From positions 372,001 to 436,000 of the forward strand of contig CM031556.1 of the NCBI GenBank assembly GCA_018466975.1: 64,000 bases of DNA, written 5' to 3'. The stretch comes from Sparassis latifolia (taxonomy: Eukaryota; Basidiomycota; Agaricomycetes; Polyporales; Sparassidaceae). Positions 11,604-21,512 of the stretch are shown here, one piece after another; the stretch's first letter is position 1; each line of letters opens with the position of its first letter. The position numbers and the translations under genes were made by a program. The notes under the pieces were generated by a model. The model saw only the letters and a program-made list of their open reading frames with translations, made no database searches and was not told the origin of the DNA.

Positions 11604-13157
11604 CTAATCAAATCGGAAACACTTCTGTGGTATCTGTGCCTGTTGTTGAATCTGCTTGCAAACCAGTTTAGCCTCATGTATCAAGAATCGACCAGCACCA
11701 ATGGGAATATCACAATGCTTCTTCAGCTCCTCCTCTGTACACTTCTCAATGTCATCCGGGCCCAGAAGGTCAGCTTGACAAAGACCTGGCTCATATGCAG
11801 GATAGTTCTGACTGTGACAGTCTACAGTTACAGCATGCAGAAGAAAGTCGGTGAGCGATGGCCAAGGAGCATCAGCAGAATTGACAGGATCAGATGATGA
11901 TGGAGATACCATAAGATGTTTGTGAGAACCAGACATCTCAGGCATGTTGATAATGATTGGAGGAACAGGCATAGATGTGGAAGGGGCCTTCAACACCGAC
12001 GGGGCATGCTGATGATGAAACAAGGGAGGTACATCAAACATCTGATTGTTCGGTGGATGGGTATAGGTCACTGTGCGTTCCATTTCTGGAAGTGACAGTT
12101 GCTTGACCTGAATGAAAAGAGATGAGTACAGTGCACTTCCAAGACAGAAGCACTCACAATGTCAGTTGCCCAAGCTGCAAAACGCATCTCCGTGAGCTGG
12201 ACGTGCTCTCCAGACGGATGCCCTAGCCAACACGACATGGCGTGCTCACTACACTTCGGATTCTGCCTTTTCAACTCCTCCACCACTTCATCAATTTGGC
12301 TTTGATGCTCTACAGTGGCATAAGCATGTGCGACTGTGGCTGCTTTCATCCCAGGTGCCTTCTTGTGCGAACCCTTGGGCTGTGACAACTCCTGCTCTGA
12401 ATCATTCACCTATCTGGAAGGTGAGAGCTTGGCAAGCATCAGAAGATGATACATACACTGTCGTCCAATATAATTACTTGCTGAGGTCGGGTATTCCGGC
12501 GATGACTCTGCATGGACTGGACAATGCCCTGATAGTCATTGTCATCCTCGAGGCTCTTGCGGACAGACTTGGCATCCTTGGAGAGGCGATACGAGAGCGC
12601 CATGTCGTCGACATTGTCATATCCCATCACAATGCGCAGCCACTCGCGGACAATATCCCAGGTTACGGCCGAAGACAACGGTACGCGCTTCATAGCCTTT
12701 CCGTCATGCTTCGGCACCATGTATTCTACTTCTACTGGTTGTGCTGTGTGTGTGGAATGTAGATCAAGGCCTGTACAATACGAATAAATGATGACATACC
12801 ATGTAGGGGTGTTATAACCTTCCCATGATCTCCCTGAGTTGACTGAGAGGCTGGTTCCGTAACAGTGATGTCATCTCCGTCCGTGTCAGAATTATGAACA
12901 ACGCCATCATCGTTATCATCCTGTGTCACCTGCGCTCCATACAGAACATCCTCGTTACTGCTTGAAGATGATGGACTGATATAGTTCTCGATGAGAGATT
13001 GCACTGGCGGACGCGAGGGAGGAAGATGCGGAGGCAATTTGAGAAGCAGATGTGTAAGTTTGGGATCTGGTCCAAGTTCCGCAGGTTGCTCAGGAGGTCG
13101 ACCAGGTTTTTTCCATGTAGCAGTTAGATGACCAGACTTTCGTCCGTGCCTGGCCAT
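11604..13157 (-). CDS. Transposon-borne accessory protein, 463 aa, SAM-like C-terminus
   Basis: Four exons can be read cleanly: 13157-12800, 12734-12457, 12409-12158 and 12107-11604, each joined by GT-AG introns of 48-66 bp, giving 463 residues with no stop or shift. The N-terminus is basic and proline-rich (MARHGRKSGHL, KKPGRPPEQP), like an AT-hook or nuclear localisation stretch, and is followed by an acidic Ser/Asp-rich stretch. Exon 2 holds a globular segment (VTWDIVREWLRIVMGYDN). The C-terminus has a segment resembling a SAM domain (LGPDDIEKCTEEELKKHC, IPIGAGRFLIHEA). It converges on the transposase and lies wholly between the element's inverted repeats, so it is cargo or an accessory transposition factor. 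I do not know its function. Alternatives are a DNA-binding helper or a captured host regulator. It is intact although the transposase is broken. Confidence 0.7.
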
Positions 13158-13202
13158 GAAGTAGGAAGCAGAGAGACAGTGTATCACACACAAAATTTGC
13201 CA

Positions 13203-13399
13203 CCGCGGTGCTCCGAGTTCACAGTTAGTCCTGATTTCTGCACAGGTGTCTGCGGGCTATTTTTATTGCTGGTACACGATACATACTACATACATAGCTA
13301 GAGTAATGAATGAGCTACAATGACGCCTTTGGTCGAACTTCGCGACGCGCGAAATTAAAAAAAAAATCACTGGATTCTCACGACTTTTGCAAGCGACTG
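13203..13399 (-). repeat. Right terminal inverted repeat (uninterrupted)
   Basis: It carries the intact version of the left repeat, including cctttggtcgaacttcgcg and the A-tract, and ends GCAAGCGACTG before the TA duplication at 13400-13401. Confidence 0.9.
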
Positions 13400-13401
13400 T
13401 A

Positions 13402-13899
13402 ACGCCCTGCGGGAAAATAAAAGTGCGGCACGCCGCGGAGTTTAACCAGCGCTGTGATTGGGGGACGAAACCACCATCGTGGCTCTCATCTTTTTCCGCT
13501 GTGGACAGGATTAAAATTCTGAAACATTTCCCCGATCAGAAGGTCAAAACATACAGATGCACTTCTGAGTCTTCGGTATACGCCAGGTGCCACACTTTTC
13601 AAGTTGCTTCGTCCTTCCCTCCTGGGGATTCTCTTTGCAAATCTCATCCAGCGCAATTTAGGCGCATTTCCCCGGTCGGGCATGACGAAACAGGGCACCA
13701 AAGGTACCATTGCAGTCCTCAACACCGGGGTTTCAACGCAAGTCGATGCGGCGATGCAGGCCGAACCTGCTAACAGTTCGATCATCACCACCACCATCCC
13801 CGGGCCTCAAGCGCGCGCTTAACTCCCCTATGAATGCCAGGATGACCCGTCGACCAAACCCATTGACTCCGAGTCCATTTCTCGTTCCTTTTCCTCGCC
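13402..13899. other. Phospholipase B upstream region
   Basis: About 0.5 kb between the transposon and the phospholipase B start. No gene is seen; an open frame here runs out of the transposon end and is not supported. Confidence 0.4.
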
Positions 13900-16104
13900 A
13901 TGCTATCCAAGGGCGCGTGCGTTGCCTTGCTATGTGCATTGCCAGTCGTCCTCGCTCAAAATGTAACGAGCTATGCACCGAGCTACGTCCAGTGTCCCTC
14001 GGAAAGCCTTATCCGCCACGCAGGCACTCCCCAGGCCCGCAACCAGACCCTACATCCAGTACGTAGCCCCCCCTCGTTCCGATAACTCGTTCTCATCACC
14101 CACCCATCCACACAGGGCGAAGTGCGCTACGTTGCGGAGCGTAAACGCCTCGCGCGTGAAGGTCTCAAGGCCTGGCTGGGCGCCGGCAACCACACAGTGT
14201 ATCATGGCGAACTTGACGACCTCGCGGACCACCAAGTGCCCACGATTGCGCTCTCGCTCTCCGGTGGTGGCTATCGCGCCTCCCTCTTCAACGCCGCGTC
14301 GCTGCACGCGTTCGATGCGCGGAACGCGACCAGCGTCGCCAGCGGGCTCGGCGGGCTCTTGCAGTCCGCGACGTACATGACTGCTCTTTCGGGGTGCGCA
14401 CGGTCCTCTCTATGCGTTTCCAGCCACTTATAATCTCATAGTGGGTCGTACGTCTCGACGAGCCTGATGTTCAACGAGTTCCCGCCGCTGCCCGACCTCG
14501 TCTTTGGGAACAACGCCACGGGCATACCAGGCTGGCAATTGGATCAGGGCATATATGCGCCCGGTCCCTCTGGCGAGTATGAGATGCCTTACATTGGTGA
14601 TATCATGTACGATCTGGTGGACAAGCGAGCCGCGGGCGACTTTCCTGTCTCGTTTTGCGACATGTGGGGGCGAGCGGTGATTATCGATGTGCGGGCACTT
14701 TGCCTTCCTCGTACTGAATTCGTGTGTTTCGTAGCTCTCATACCACTTCCTGCCTGGTACATCTCCCGGCACGTTTACGACGAACGCAACGGCGGGAAAC
14801 CATGGCGCGGCGACAACTTACTCGTCTGCCACAGAATTGTAGGTTTTCATTTTCTGATCTCGTAGTCGGGATTGACTAGGTATCCGCAGGGATGTCTGGA
14901 AGAATCGCACTATGCCATTCCCCATCATCCTTCAGAATGTCAACTCTCCGAATGCCAAAGGCCAGCCATTCGGATCCACGGGTACCGTCCCGCTGACGAG
15001 CGTCGTCTATGAGGTCACGCCGCTGGAGTAAGCCCCTCCGCATGTTTGCTCTCTGCAGATAGCTAACATCGTGCCCAGGTTCGGCTCGTACGAGCCCCAG
15101 CTCGCCGCATTCGTCTCCCTGCCATACCTTGGGTCAATCGTCGCCGCGGGCCAACCCAAGATGTGCGCAAACGGGTTCGACAACGCGGGGCTGATGATCG
15201 GTACATCCGCGTGCGACTTCAACCCCTACAACATCACGAACAACCCTATCTGGACTTCGCCCCAGGCACTGGAGCCGCTGTGGCAGCGAATTGTCTCTGC
15301 ATTTAATGAGTCTCAGCCGGGACAGGAGATGGACACGACAGGCGTGCCCAACCCGTTCTACGGCATCAGTTCGGAGTACCAGGACTCGGGAGAGACAAAC
15401 CTGAATTTGTTTGATGGGAGCTTGGACTGTGAGAACGACCCAGTGCTGCCGCTGCTCGTGAAGAAGCGCGCGGTGGATGTGATCATAGTCACGGACTCGG
15501 TGCGTGGCCTTCTATGTGCTCGCTGATGCACTCGTCTGACATTTCTATTAGTCTGGAGAGACAGACTCCTTGAAGCCGAACGGACTCTCATTGCTTGCGA
15601 CACAGGCGAAGGGCGAGATCCTTCCGGAGGATACGATCGCTTTCCCTCGGCCGTTCCCCAACTCAACCGAGGAGTTTGTCGACCTCGGGCTCAACCAGCG
15701 CCCTGTCTTCTTCGGCTGCGGGCGGGCCAAGAACCCCGACCATGCTTTCCCGTGAGGATACTCTTGTAATTAATGCTCATGTTGACTGACTGGCAACGTG
15801 TTCGCGCAGGCTGGTGGTGTACATCCCGAACGATGACCCCGCGGGAATCACGAATATTACGACCGCGACACTGCAGCTCCCGGTCGCGAACACAAGCGAA
15901 GTCTTCGAGCGTGGGTATCAGCTCGCATCGCGCGGCTACGCGGGTGCGAACAGCACCGACCTTAGCGACGTGGACGCAGAGTGGGGGACGTGCGTCAAGT
16001 GTGCAGTCATGGAGCGCGTGCGGACTCGCCGGGGTTACAAACGCACGCACGCGTGCGAGGCGTGCTTCGAGAAGTACTGCTACAAGGGAAAGGCCATGCT
16101 GTGA
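13900..16104 (+). CDS. Secreted lysophospholipase / phospholipase B
   Basis: The ATG at 13900 opens a signal peptide (MLSKGACVALLCALPVVLAQ). The mature protein has the fungal cPLA2-type catalytic domain: LSLSGGGYRASLFNAASL is the oxyanion-hole glycine-rich element, and splicing the intron near 14395-14442 gives ALSGGSYVSTSLMF, whose SGG serine should be the nucleophile. The Asp partner probably lies in the VDVIIVTDSSGETDS stretch, joined across the intron at ~15500-15550. Several N-x-S/T sites and paired cysteines near the C-terminus (CVKCAVMERV, ACEACFEKYCYKGKAML) fit a secreted or GPI-associated enzyme. It ends with TGA at 16102-16104. Introns of 50-80 bp interrupt it. It hydrolyses acyl esters of phospholipids and lysophospholipids. 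Its last exons are duplicated in inverted orientation at 20.25-20.39 kb. Confidence 0.85.
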
Positions 16105-17010
16105 TTCATGGTGTCTATTGAAGGTTGAAAAGAGGGCCTGCTCTTGGGACGGCGACCAACGTGCAAAGTTGGGTAATTATATCAGACACCATGCAGACTG
16201 CTTGACCTGTTCATTCGGTTTGTGCATGGGTAGGAACTTTGGTTGTATTTAGTGTATGGTGCACACATTGGACATTAATTACGGGTACGCTACCTTCACA
16301 CACATATTTACATGTTTTCAGGATGTCCGCAGGAAGAAATTTGTGTGTCAGGAATGAGTACATGGTGTTAGATCTAGACAAGCGTATTATCGAGAAGATA
16401 GAAAAGTTAGTCCAAGAAAAATTGAGAAAAACCACAGCACCCAGGATTCCCGCGTGGTCCCCCACCGTGGTACTAACTGGGCGGCACTTCGGTTAACTGC
16501 GCAGATCAGACGGGATGCGGTGCTTTCGAAGTCCTATGGCCGTGGATGATTATTTTCCTTGGAGAAGGCTTATAAAGGATGGATGGAGAATCCCTTAAAT
16601 CACTTAACCTCTCCGGTGAATGTGGTTATAATCTATGGAGGTCGTTTGGTTACGGTTCGTTTAAGGACAGATGCCGTGATGCCGACGCATGGCTCTCGCG
16701 TGGTTCATCCAGGAGACCTCAGTCACCTCCTACGGGCGCTAATATTTTTCCTTAGCACCTGCCATTCGTCCCGCACGTCGTGCTCCTCGTGCGTCGGCTC
16801 GAGCTCATCGTTGCTGACGACGAGCTCTACTACATGCATGCTCAAAAAATTCTCCTAAATATTTTCACTCCACTTATTATCATGTACATGGCAAGAAGTA
16901 TTCATCATGAATATGTAAGATGCTCTAGCGGTAGATAACCTGGTTCAAGAAGTTGCGCGGTTGCGAGTACCTGGCCATGGTGTCGACACCGACACCGGGC
17001 CTGTTTAGTG
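15632..17010 (+). repeat. Large inverted repeat, left arm
   Basis: From about 15632, within the phospholipase B gene, to about 17010 the sequence recurs in reverse at 19002-20386. The 16105-16500 part appears identical in both arms; 16860-17010 shows about one difference per ten bases. Relative to the right arm, the left arm keeps 15716-16050 of the gene but lacks ~350 bp near 16620. Confidence 0.8.
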
Positions 17011-17791
17011 AAGCATGACTTACGCCATGGTACATGACCATTAAGACCCTCAAAATTTGGCATATTTTAAAGGACTTCCGTGTATTCTGGCATCAAGAAT
17101 CACCATGGAGAGACGAGTGAGCGAGAGGAAACGTCGCGTTTGTGACGCGGCGCGGGGCCAGTGACATCTCCGCGTCAACTTCGACATTTTTGCCTCGCGA
17201 GCCTCCTACAGCAGCAACAACAGCGGGTGGTACAAGATTTTTGGGTTATATGCTTGCTACTGGTGTATGAATTCATTCAGATTATCGCTATATCTTACAA
17301 ATTAATGCCCCGTGAATGGTGCACCATTCTTGTGAGCTTGGTACCCAGAGTGTCACAGTTGTGTGAGCTGTCTCCCTGCGTTCCGCTGAGAGTGACGACC
17401 AGGAGAGTGCCCGGCAAGCGAGGTAGTGAATTCAGACAAGATGTCGCGCTTCACAGAGTCGTAGGTCAACGTTCTTTGGCAGAGATCCTGCGTTGCGGTA
17501 CTGCACGTCTCTCGCAGTCGTCGATTTGCGAGGAGACATTATGAACCTCCCTGTAAATCTCAAGGTGATTTTTTGTGAGACATAACAGTGCCCTACGCCG
17601 CAGCGCATGCCCCCTGGAAATGCTGCATGAACTGACATTCAGTAGGGTCTGCAAGCCAGCCGATGTACTCATATCAAGGTGTAAACAGACACACCGTCGC
17701 GCTTAGATCATTCTAGATACACTACCACATACATCGCCCTGTGATTAATGGATTGCGACCTCGCGAACAGCCTGCGCAGCAGCAGCTCGCG
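17011..17791. other. Spacer of the inverted repeat, no gene seen
   Basis: Nearly 0.8 kb between the left arm and the transporter fragment. Open frames on both strands show no domain I recognise. Confidence 0.4.
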
Positions 17792-18437
17792 CTAGCTCCG
17801 CACATGCGAGCCGAGCAGCGCCGCGATCTCGTAGCAGCACACCAGCAAGAGCTGCCCAACGAGGTCCACCAGCGCCGAGTTCAACGGCAGCACCCACACG
17901 TCCGGATCGAGGTTGCGCGTCCACAGGAAATCCGTCGTCACCCGCGCGAGGAAGAGCGATACGACAAACCCACCATCAGGCCCGATGACACACGAGAAAG
18001 GTAAGAGGGAAACTCCACGCACCGTGAACCCGAAGAACACGACCTGGAGCACCATGAAGAGGAAGGAGAGCCGGAGCCAGCCGAACGCGAACACCGTCGC
18101 GAGGAACGCGACGTCGACGGGGAGGCTGATCAGCAGGAGGGTGGTCATGGCCAGGCGCGGGCTGGGGTGCGGGCTCTTTTCGTACGCTTCGTCTGCCGCT
18201 GGCAGGTCGGACAAGACCGTTGGCAGTGCGGAGGTCGCTGCGTGCAGCGCCGTCGAGAGACGGGAGACAAACACGGAGCCAACAACCCCCGAAAGGCCTG
18301 ATAACAACAACAGTCACACTGACATACACCAACACCTGCGACGGAAGAACGTCTACCTGTGGCGACAACTGCGACGAGGGCGTAGCCAATGTATTGGCCG
18401 ACGAACCTGTCCAGTACGAGGCCTGTCCCGACTCCCA
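17792..18437 (-). pseudogene. SLC41/MgtE-type cation transporter, C-terminal fragment
   Basis: Reading leftward, an exon with GLVLDRFVGQYIGYALVAVV is followed by an intron and then VGSVFVSRLSTALHAA, LAMTTLLLISLPVDVAFLAT and other hydrophobic segments, ending ALVDLVGQLLLVCCYEIAAL with TAG at 17792. These match the second MgtE-like membrane domain of fungal SLC41-family magnesium transporters. Such proteins have two MgtE domains and some 450-600 residues; only about 200 residues are here, and upstream lies a methyltransferase fragment on the other strand. A 54-base in-frame segment (near 17960-18015) looks like an unspliced intron whose AG acceptor is missing. The piece is probably a non-functional relic left by rearrangement. 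Confidence 0.65.
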
Positions 18438-18487
18438 CTGCTGATGATCATCTCGCCGAATAAGGGCAGCCATCCTTCCGTGAGCAG

Positions 18488-18790
18488 ATGCTTGACAGTG
18501 CGGCTCAGGAATACTGTCGCTCTTCGCCGCACGAGCTGGAGGAAAGCGTGCGATTTCTGTCGAGGCATCTCACATCGCGGAGAAAGCGGAGTGGATCGTG
18601 AACAACAACGGTCTTGAATATACCATCACGTACGTGTTGTGGAGATTACCGTCCGGTTATGCATACTAAGTGGACCTGCACAGTGTCGTTCAAGCGAAGG
18701 TTGAGGACATCACTCTTCCGGATGGGATTGAGCAAGTGGACGTCGTCATCTCAGAGTGGATGGACAATGCACTCCTCTACGAGCTGGAGT
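18488..18790 (+). pseudogene. Type I protein arginine methyltransferase fragment
   Basis: The frame GILSLFAARAGGKRAISVEA, IAEKAEWIVNNNGLEYTIT, an intron (~18630-18684, GTACGT to CACAG), then VVQAKVEDITLPDGIEQVDV and VISEWMDNALLYE is the central part of a PRMT1-like enzyme, including the SEWM double-E loop start. The SAM-binding motif I (VLDVGCGTG) that should precede it is corrupted around 18490-18510, the usual SEWMGY reads SEWMDN, and the frame is lost after 18790. No N-terminal or C-terminal domains are present. A retained intron shows it came from genomic DNA, not a retrocopy. Confidence 0.7.
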
Positions 18791-19001
18791 CGGGACGCGT
18801 GGGCACGGAAGGCGGACGGACTTGAGATGGGTGAGGGTCTCAGAAGACGCGACTGCATGGGTCCAGGAGACGCTCTCACTCGAAGAAGGCCTCGAGCTAT
18901 GCCATCGACGTTCAACAGTAGGAGGGTTTCCAGAGGGTGTGAGGTGGATAAGAGAGCTTGTCGCCGCCATATTGCGGGCAGCAGCCGCCCGAGCTTCTGC
19001 A

Positions 19002-20386
19002 CAGGCCCGGTGTCGGTGTCGACGCCATGGCCAGGTACTTACTCGCAACTGCGCAACTTCTTGAACCAGGTCATCTACCCCGAGAGTATCTTACATATTC
19101 ATGATGAATACTTCTTGCTATGTACATAGTAATTAGTAGAATGAAAATATTTGGGAGAATTTTTTGAGCATGCATGTAGTAGAGCTCGTCGTCAGCAACG
19201 ATGAGCTCGAGCCGACGCACGAGGAGCACGACGTGCGGGACGAATGGCAGGTGCTAAGGAAAAATATTAGCGCCCGTAGGAGGTGACTGAGGTCTCCTGG
19301 ATGAACCACGCGAGAGCCACGCGTCGGCATCACGGCATCTGTCCTTAAACGAACCGTAACCAAACGACCTCCATAATAATCTGCGAAGAATGGAAGATAC
19401 TACATATGCCTAGTACTGGGGATGCCAGAATGGGCGAAAGTCACCACTAAGATTACTCACCAGCACCATTTGACATTCACCCGTTCCGCGAGTACTACTA
19501 CTAGTACACGACCGCCGGGTGATGTTTACTCTGAATATGAATCAATTCAATTCACTCGGACCTCACACCATACCGAAAATCACCCGTCCCTGAACATCAC
19601 TCGGATTCCGCGTGATTGGCTTTTTACACCCGGCAAACGGATGAATTTCACCTCCCCGAGCGTTCATAGTGTCGGTGCTTGGTCGGTGCACTACTCGGAG
19701 ACCGGCTTATCGAGAGCTGCAAGGAAACATCGTCACGAGAGGTTTCGAAAGTGATTTAAGAGATTCTCCATCCATCCTTTATAAGCCTTCTCCAAGAAAA
19801 ATAATCATCCACGGCCATAGGACTTCGAAAGCACCGCATCCCGTCTGATCTGCGCAGTTAACCGAAGTGCCGCCCAGTTAGTACCACGGTGGGGGACCAC
19901 GCGGGAATCCTGGGTGCTGTGGTTTTTCTCAATTTTTCTTGGACTAACTTTTCTATCTTCTCGATAATACGCTTGTCTAGATCTAACACCATGTACTCAT
20001 TCCTGACACACAAATTTCTTCCTGCGGACATCCTGAAAACATGTAAATATGTGTGTGAAGGTAGCGTACCCGTAATTAATGTCCAATGTGTGCACCATAC
20101 ACTAAATACAACCAAAGTTCCTACCCATGCACAAACCGAATGAACAGGTCAAGCAGTCTGCATGGTGTCTGATATAATTACCCAACTTTGCACGTTGGTC
20201 GCCGTCCCAAGAGCAGGCCCTCTTTTCAACCTTCAATAGACACCATGAATCACAGCATGGCCTTTCCCTTGTAGCAGTACTTCTCGAAGCACGCCTCGCA
20301 CGAAGACAGGGCGCTGGTTGAGCCCGAGATCGACAAACTCCTCTGTTGAGTTGGGGAACGTCCAAGGGAAGGCGATCGTATCCTCG
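19002..20386 (-). repeat. Large inverted repeat, right arm
   Basis: Reverse complement of 15632-17010, with an extra ~350-390 bp (about 19373-19760) and lacking the equivalent of 15716-16050. With the ~2 kb spacer it could fold into a hairpin with stem segments several hundred bases long. A 38-codon frame at 19171-19287 (MHVVELVVSNDELEPTHEEH) is present in both arms, but I cannot tie it to a gene. Confidence 0.8.
20250..20386 (-). pseudogene. Phospholipase B 3' fragment
   Basis: Reading leftward it gives EDTIAFPWTFPNSTEEFVDL and LNQRPVF, then jumps out of frame to the final CEACFEKYCYKGKAML and the stop at 20250-20252. Compared with the intact gene at 13.9-16.1 kb it lacks about 335 bases that encode the middle of the last exons. 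It has no upstream gene body, so it is a relic carried by the inverted duplication. Confidence 0.85.
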
Positions 20387-21512
20387 TCAGGCATAGTAAT
20401 CCTGACCAGCGACAGCGTCGATCTCTTTTTTTTGGCACTTTCCACTGGGGATCCGGATGCATGGCAAGGTTGAAAACGTCGACTGAGCATCGAATCCCTG
20501 GCGAGGAACTTTAGAATGTGAAAAAACAGAACTGGACAGTTTCTACCCACGCGGCATCCTCCGTACTTGCTGATGAAGATGATACGTTGTCAGTTAAACT
20601 GAAAAATCAGGGACTTGCGTTGCATGCAAGGCTCGCTACCATACAGGCTCCTCCCAGTGGCCCACTTCACAGCGAATTCCCAGTTGCTTGGATCACGTTT
20701 GACCTATTCTTACCAAGATGGTAGGAACAATCACCGGACGGGCAGTTCTGCGGTAATAAAGTGGGAACTAATCAATATATACCGTTGAATTCTTCATTGA
20801 TTGCTCGCGAAGCTTGTCTTCCCGTGTTGGTAAGAATGATCTGCCAGTAAGTTTGAGGCACGTCTGGGCCGCTAGTGTTCTTGGAATTTTGCGCCAGGGA
20901 ACCTGCCTGGATTATGCAAAAATCAGCAAGTAAAAAGAAGGGAATTTCTTGGTCACTTACACCGCGACAGAACGTCGCCTAGGTACGAGCCACGAAGCAA
21001 GGGCAAGGTGAGTCTGGTGGATCTCCGTATCTCATGAGCACGCGAGGTTAAATGATATCAATCCCATAGGCTTCTCGAGATAATGTCATTTATTCTGCTG
21101 GACGCTACATACATGGCAGAAGAGACTTACCGTATAATTTCCTCCAATGGTTGGATTTTAACCAGCAATCTCCTTCAGGCCAGTCAAGCACATTCATCTT
21201 CACGATTGGCAGGCCTGCAGGATTTAGCATGATCGCGCACAAGTTGACTGACAAAATGTGATCCATGCACGATGAGTGGCGAGAGACGCCATGTGAATCT
21301 CGTCCTTCTCCGGTGTAGTTTGAGGTGAGTGGACAACAGGGTGTATTCAGATTTCCTGATGGTACAACGGCGAGTATAACTTACGCTAGACAGATCAATA
21401 GCACATACAACACATGCGAGAGGACGACGGTAGCCAGCTGTTCCACTGACGGTCTGACCCCTCACAGCACAACAAACCAGGTAAGCACACAACGAACAAA
21501 AAAACATCTGGC
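20387..21512. other. Intergenic, no gene seen
   Basis: About 1.1 kb between the inverted repeat and the RanBPM-like gene. Small open frames have no recognisable domains. Confidence 0.4.

Larger units (their letters stand above)
7699..13399 (+). mobile_element. Tc1/mariner-type DNA transposon, 5.7 kb, carrying two genes
   Basis: The ends read CAGTCGCTTGCAAAAG and its reverse complement CTTTTGCAAGCGACTG, each flanked by TA (7697-7698 and 13400-13401), the target duplication of this superfamily. Once later insertions are removed, the left end matches the right end over about 200 bp, far longer than the usual 20-30 bp of simple Tc1 elements. Inside, a transposase gene runs rightward (10186-11576) and a second gene runs leftward (13157-11604), so the two are convergent. 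The left repeat is interrupted by two tandem hAT-like elements and one MITE; a third small element sits in a transposase intron. The transposase is damaged but the second gene is open. The element is therefore probably no longer autonomous, although its ends are well preserved. Confidence 0.9.

Noticed and set aside
13387..13773. Open frame of 128 codons crossing the right end of the transposon.
   Set aside because: It joins transposon end sequence to unrelated flank and shows no domain; chance frame.
17161..17544. Open frame of 127 codons in the palindrome spacer.
   Set aside because: No domain, no splice support, and composition like the surrounding non-coding DNA.
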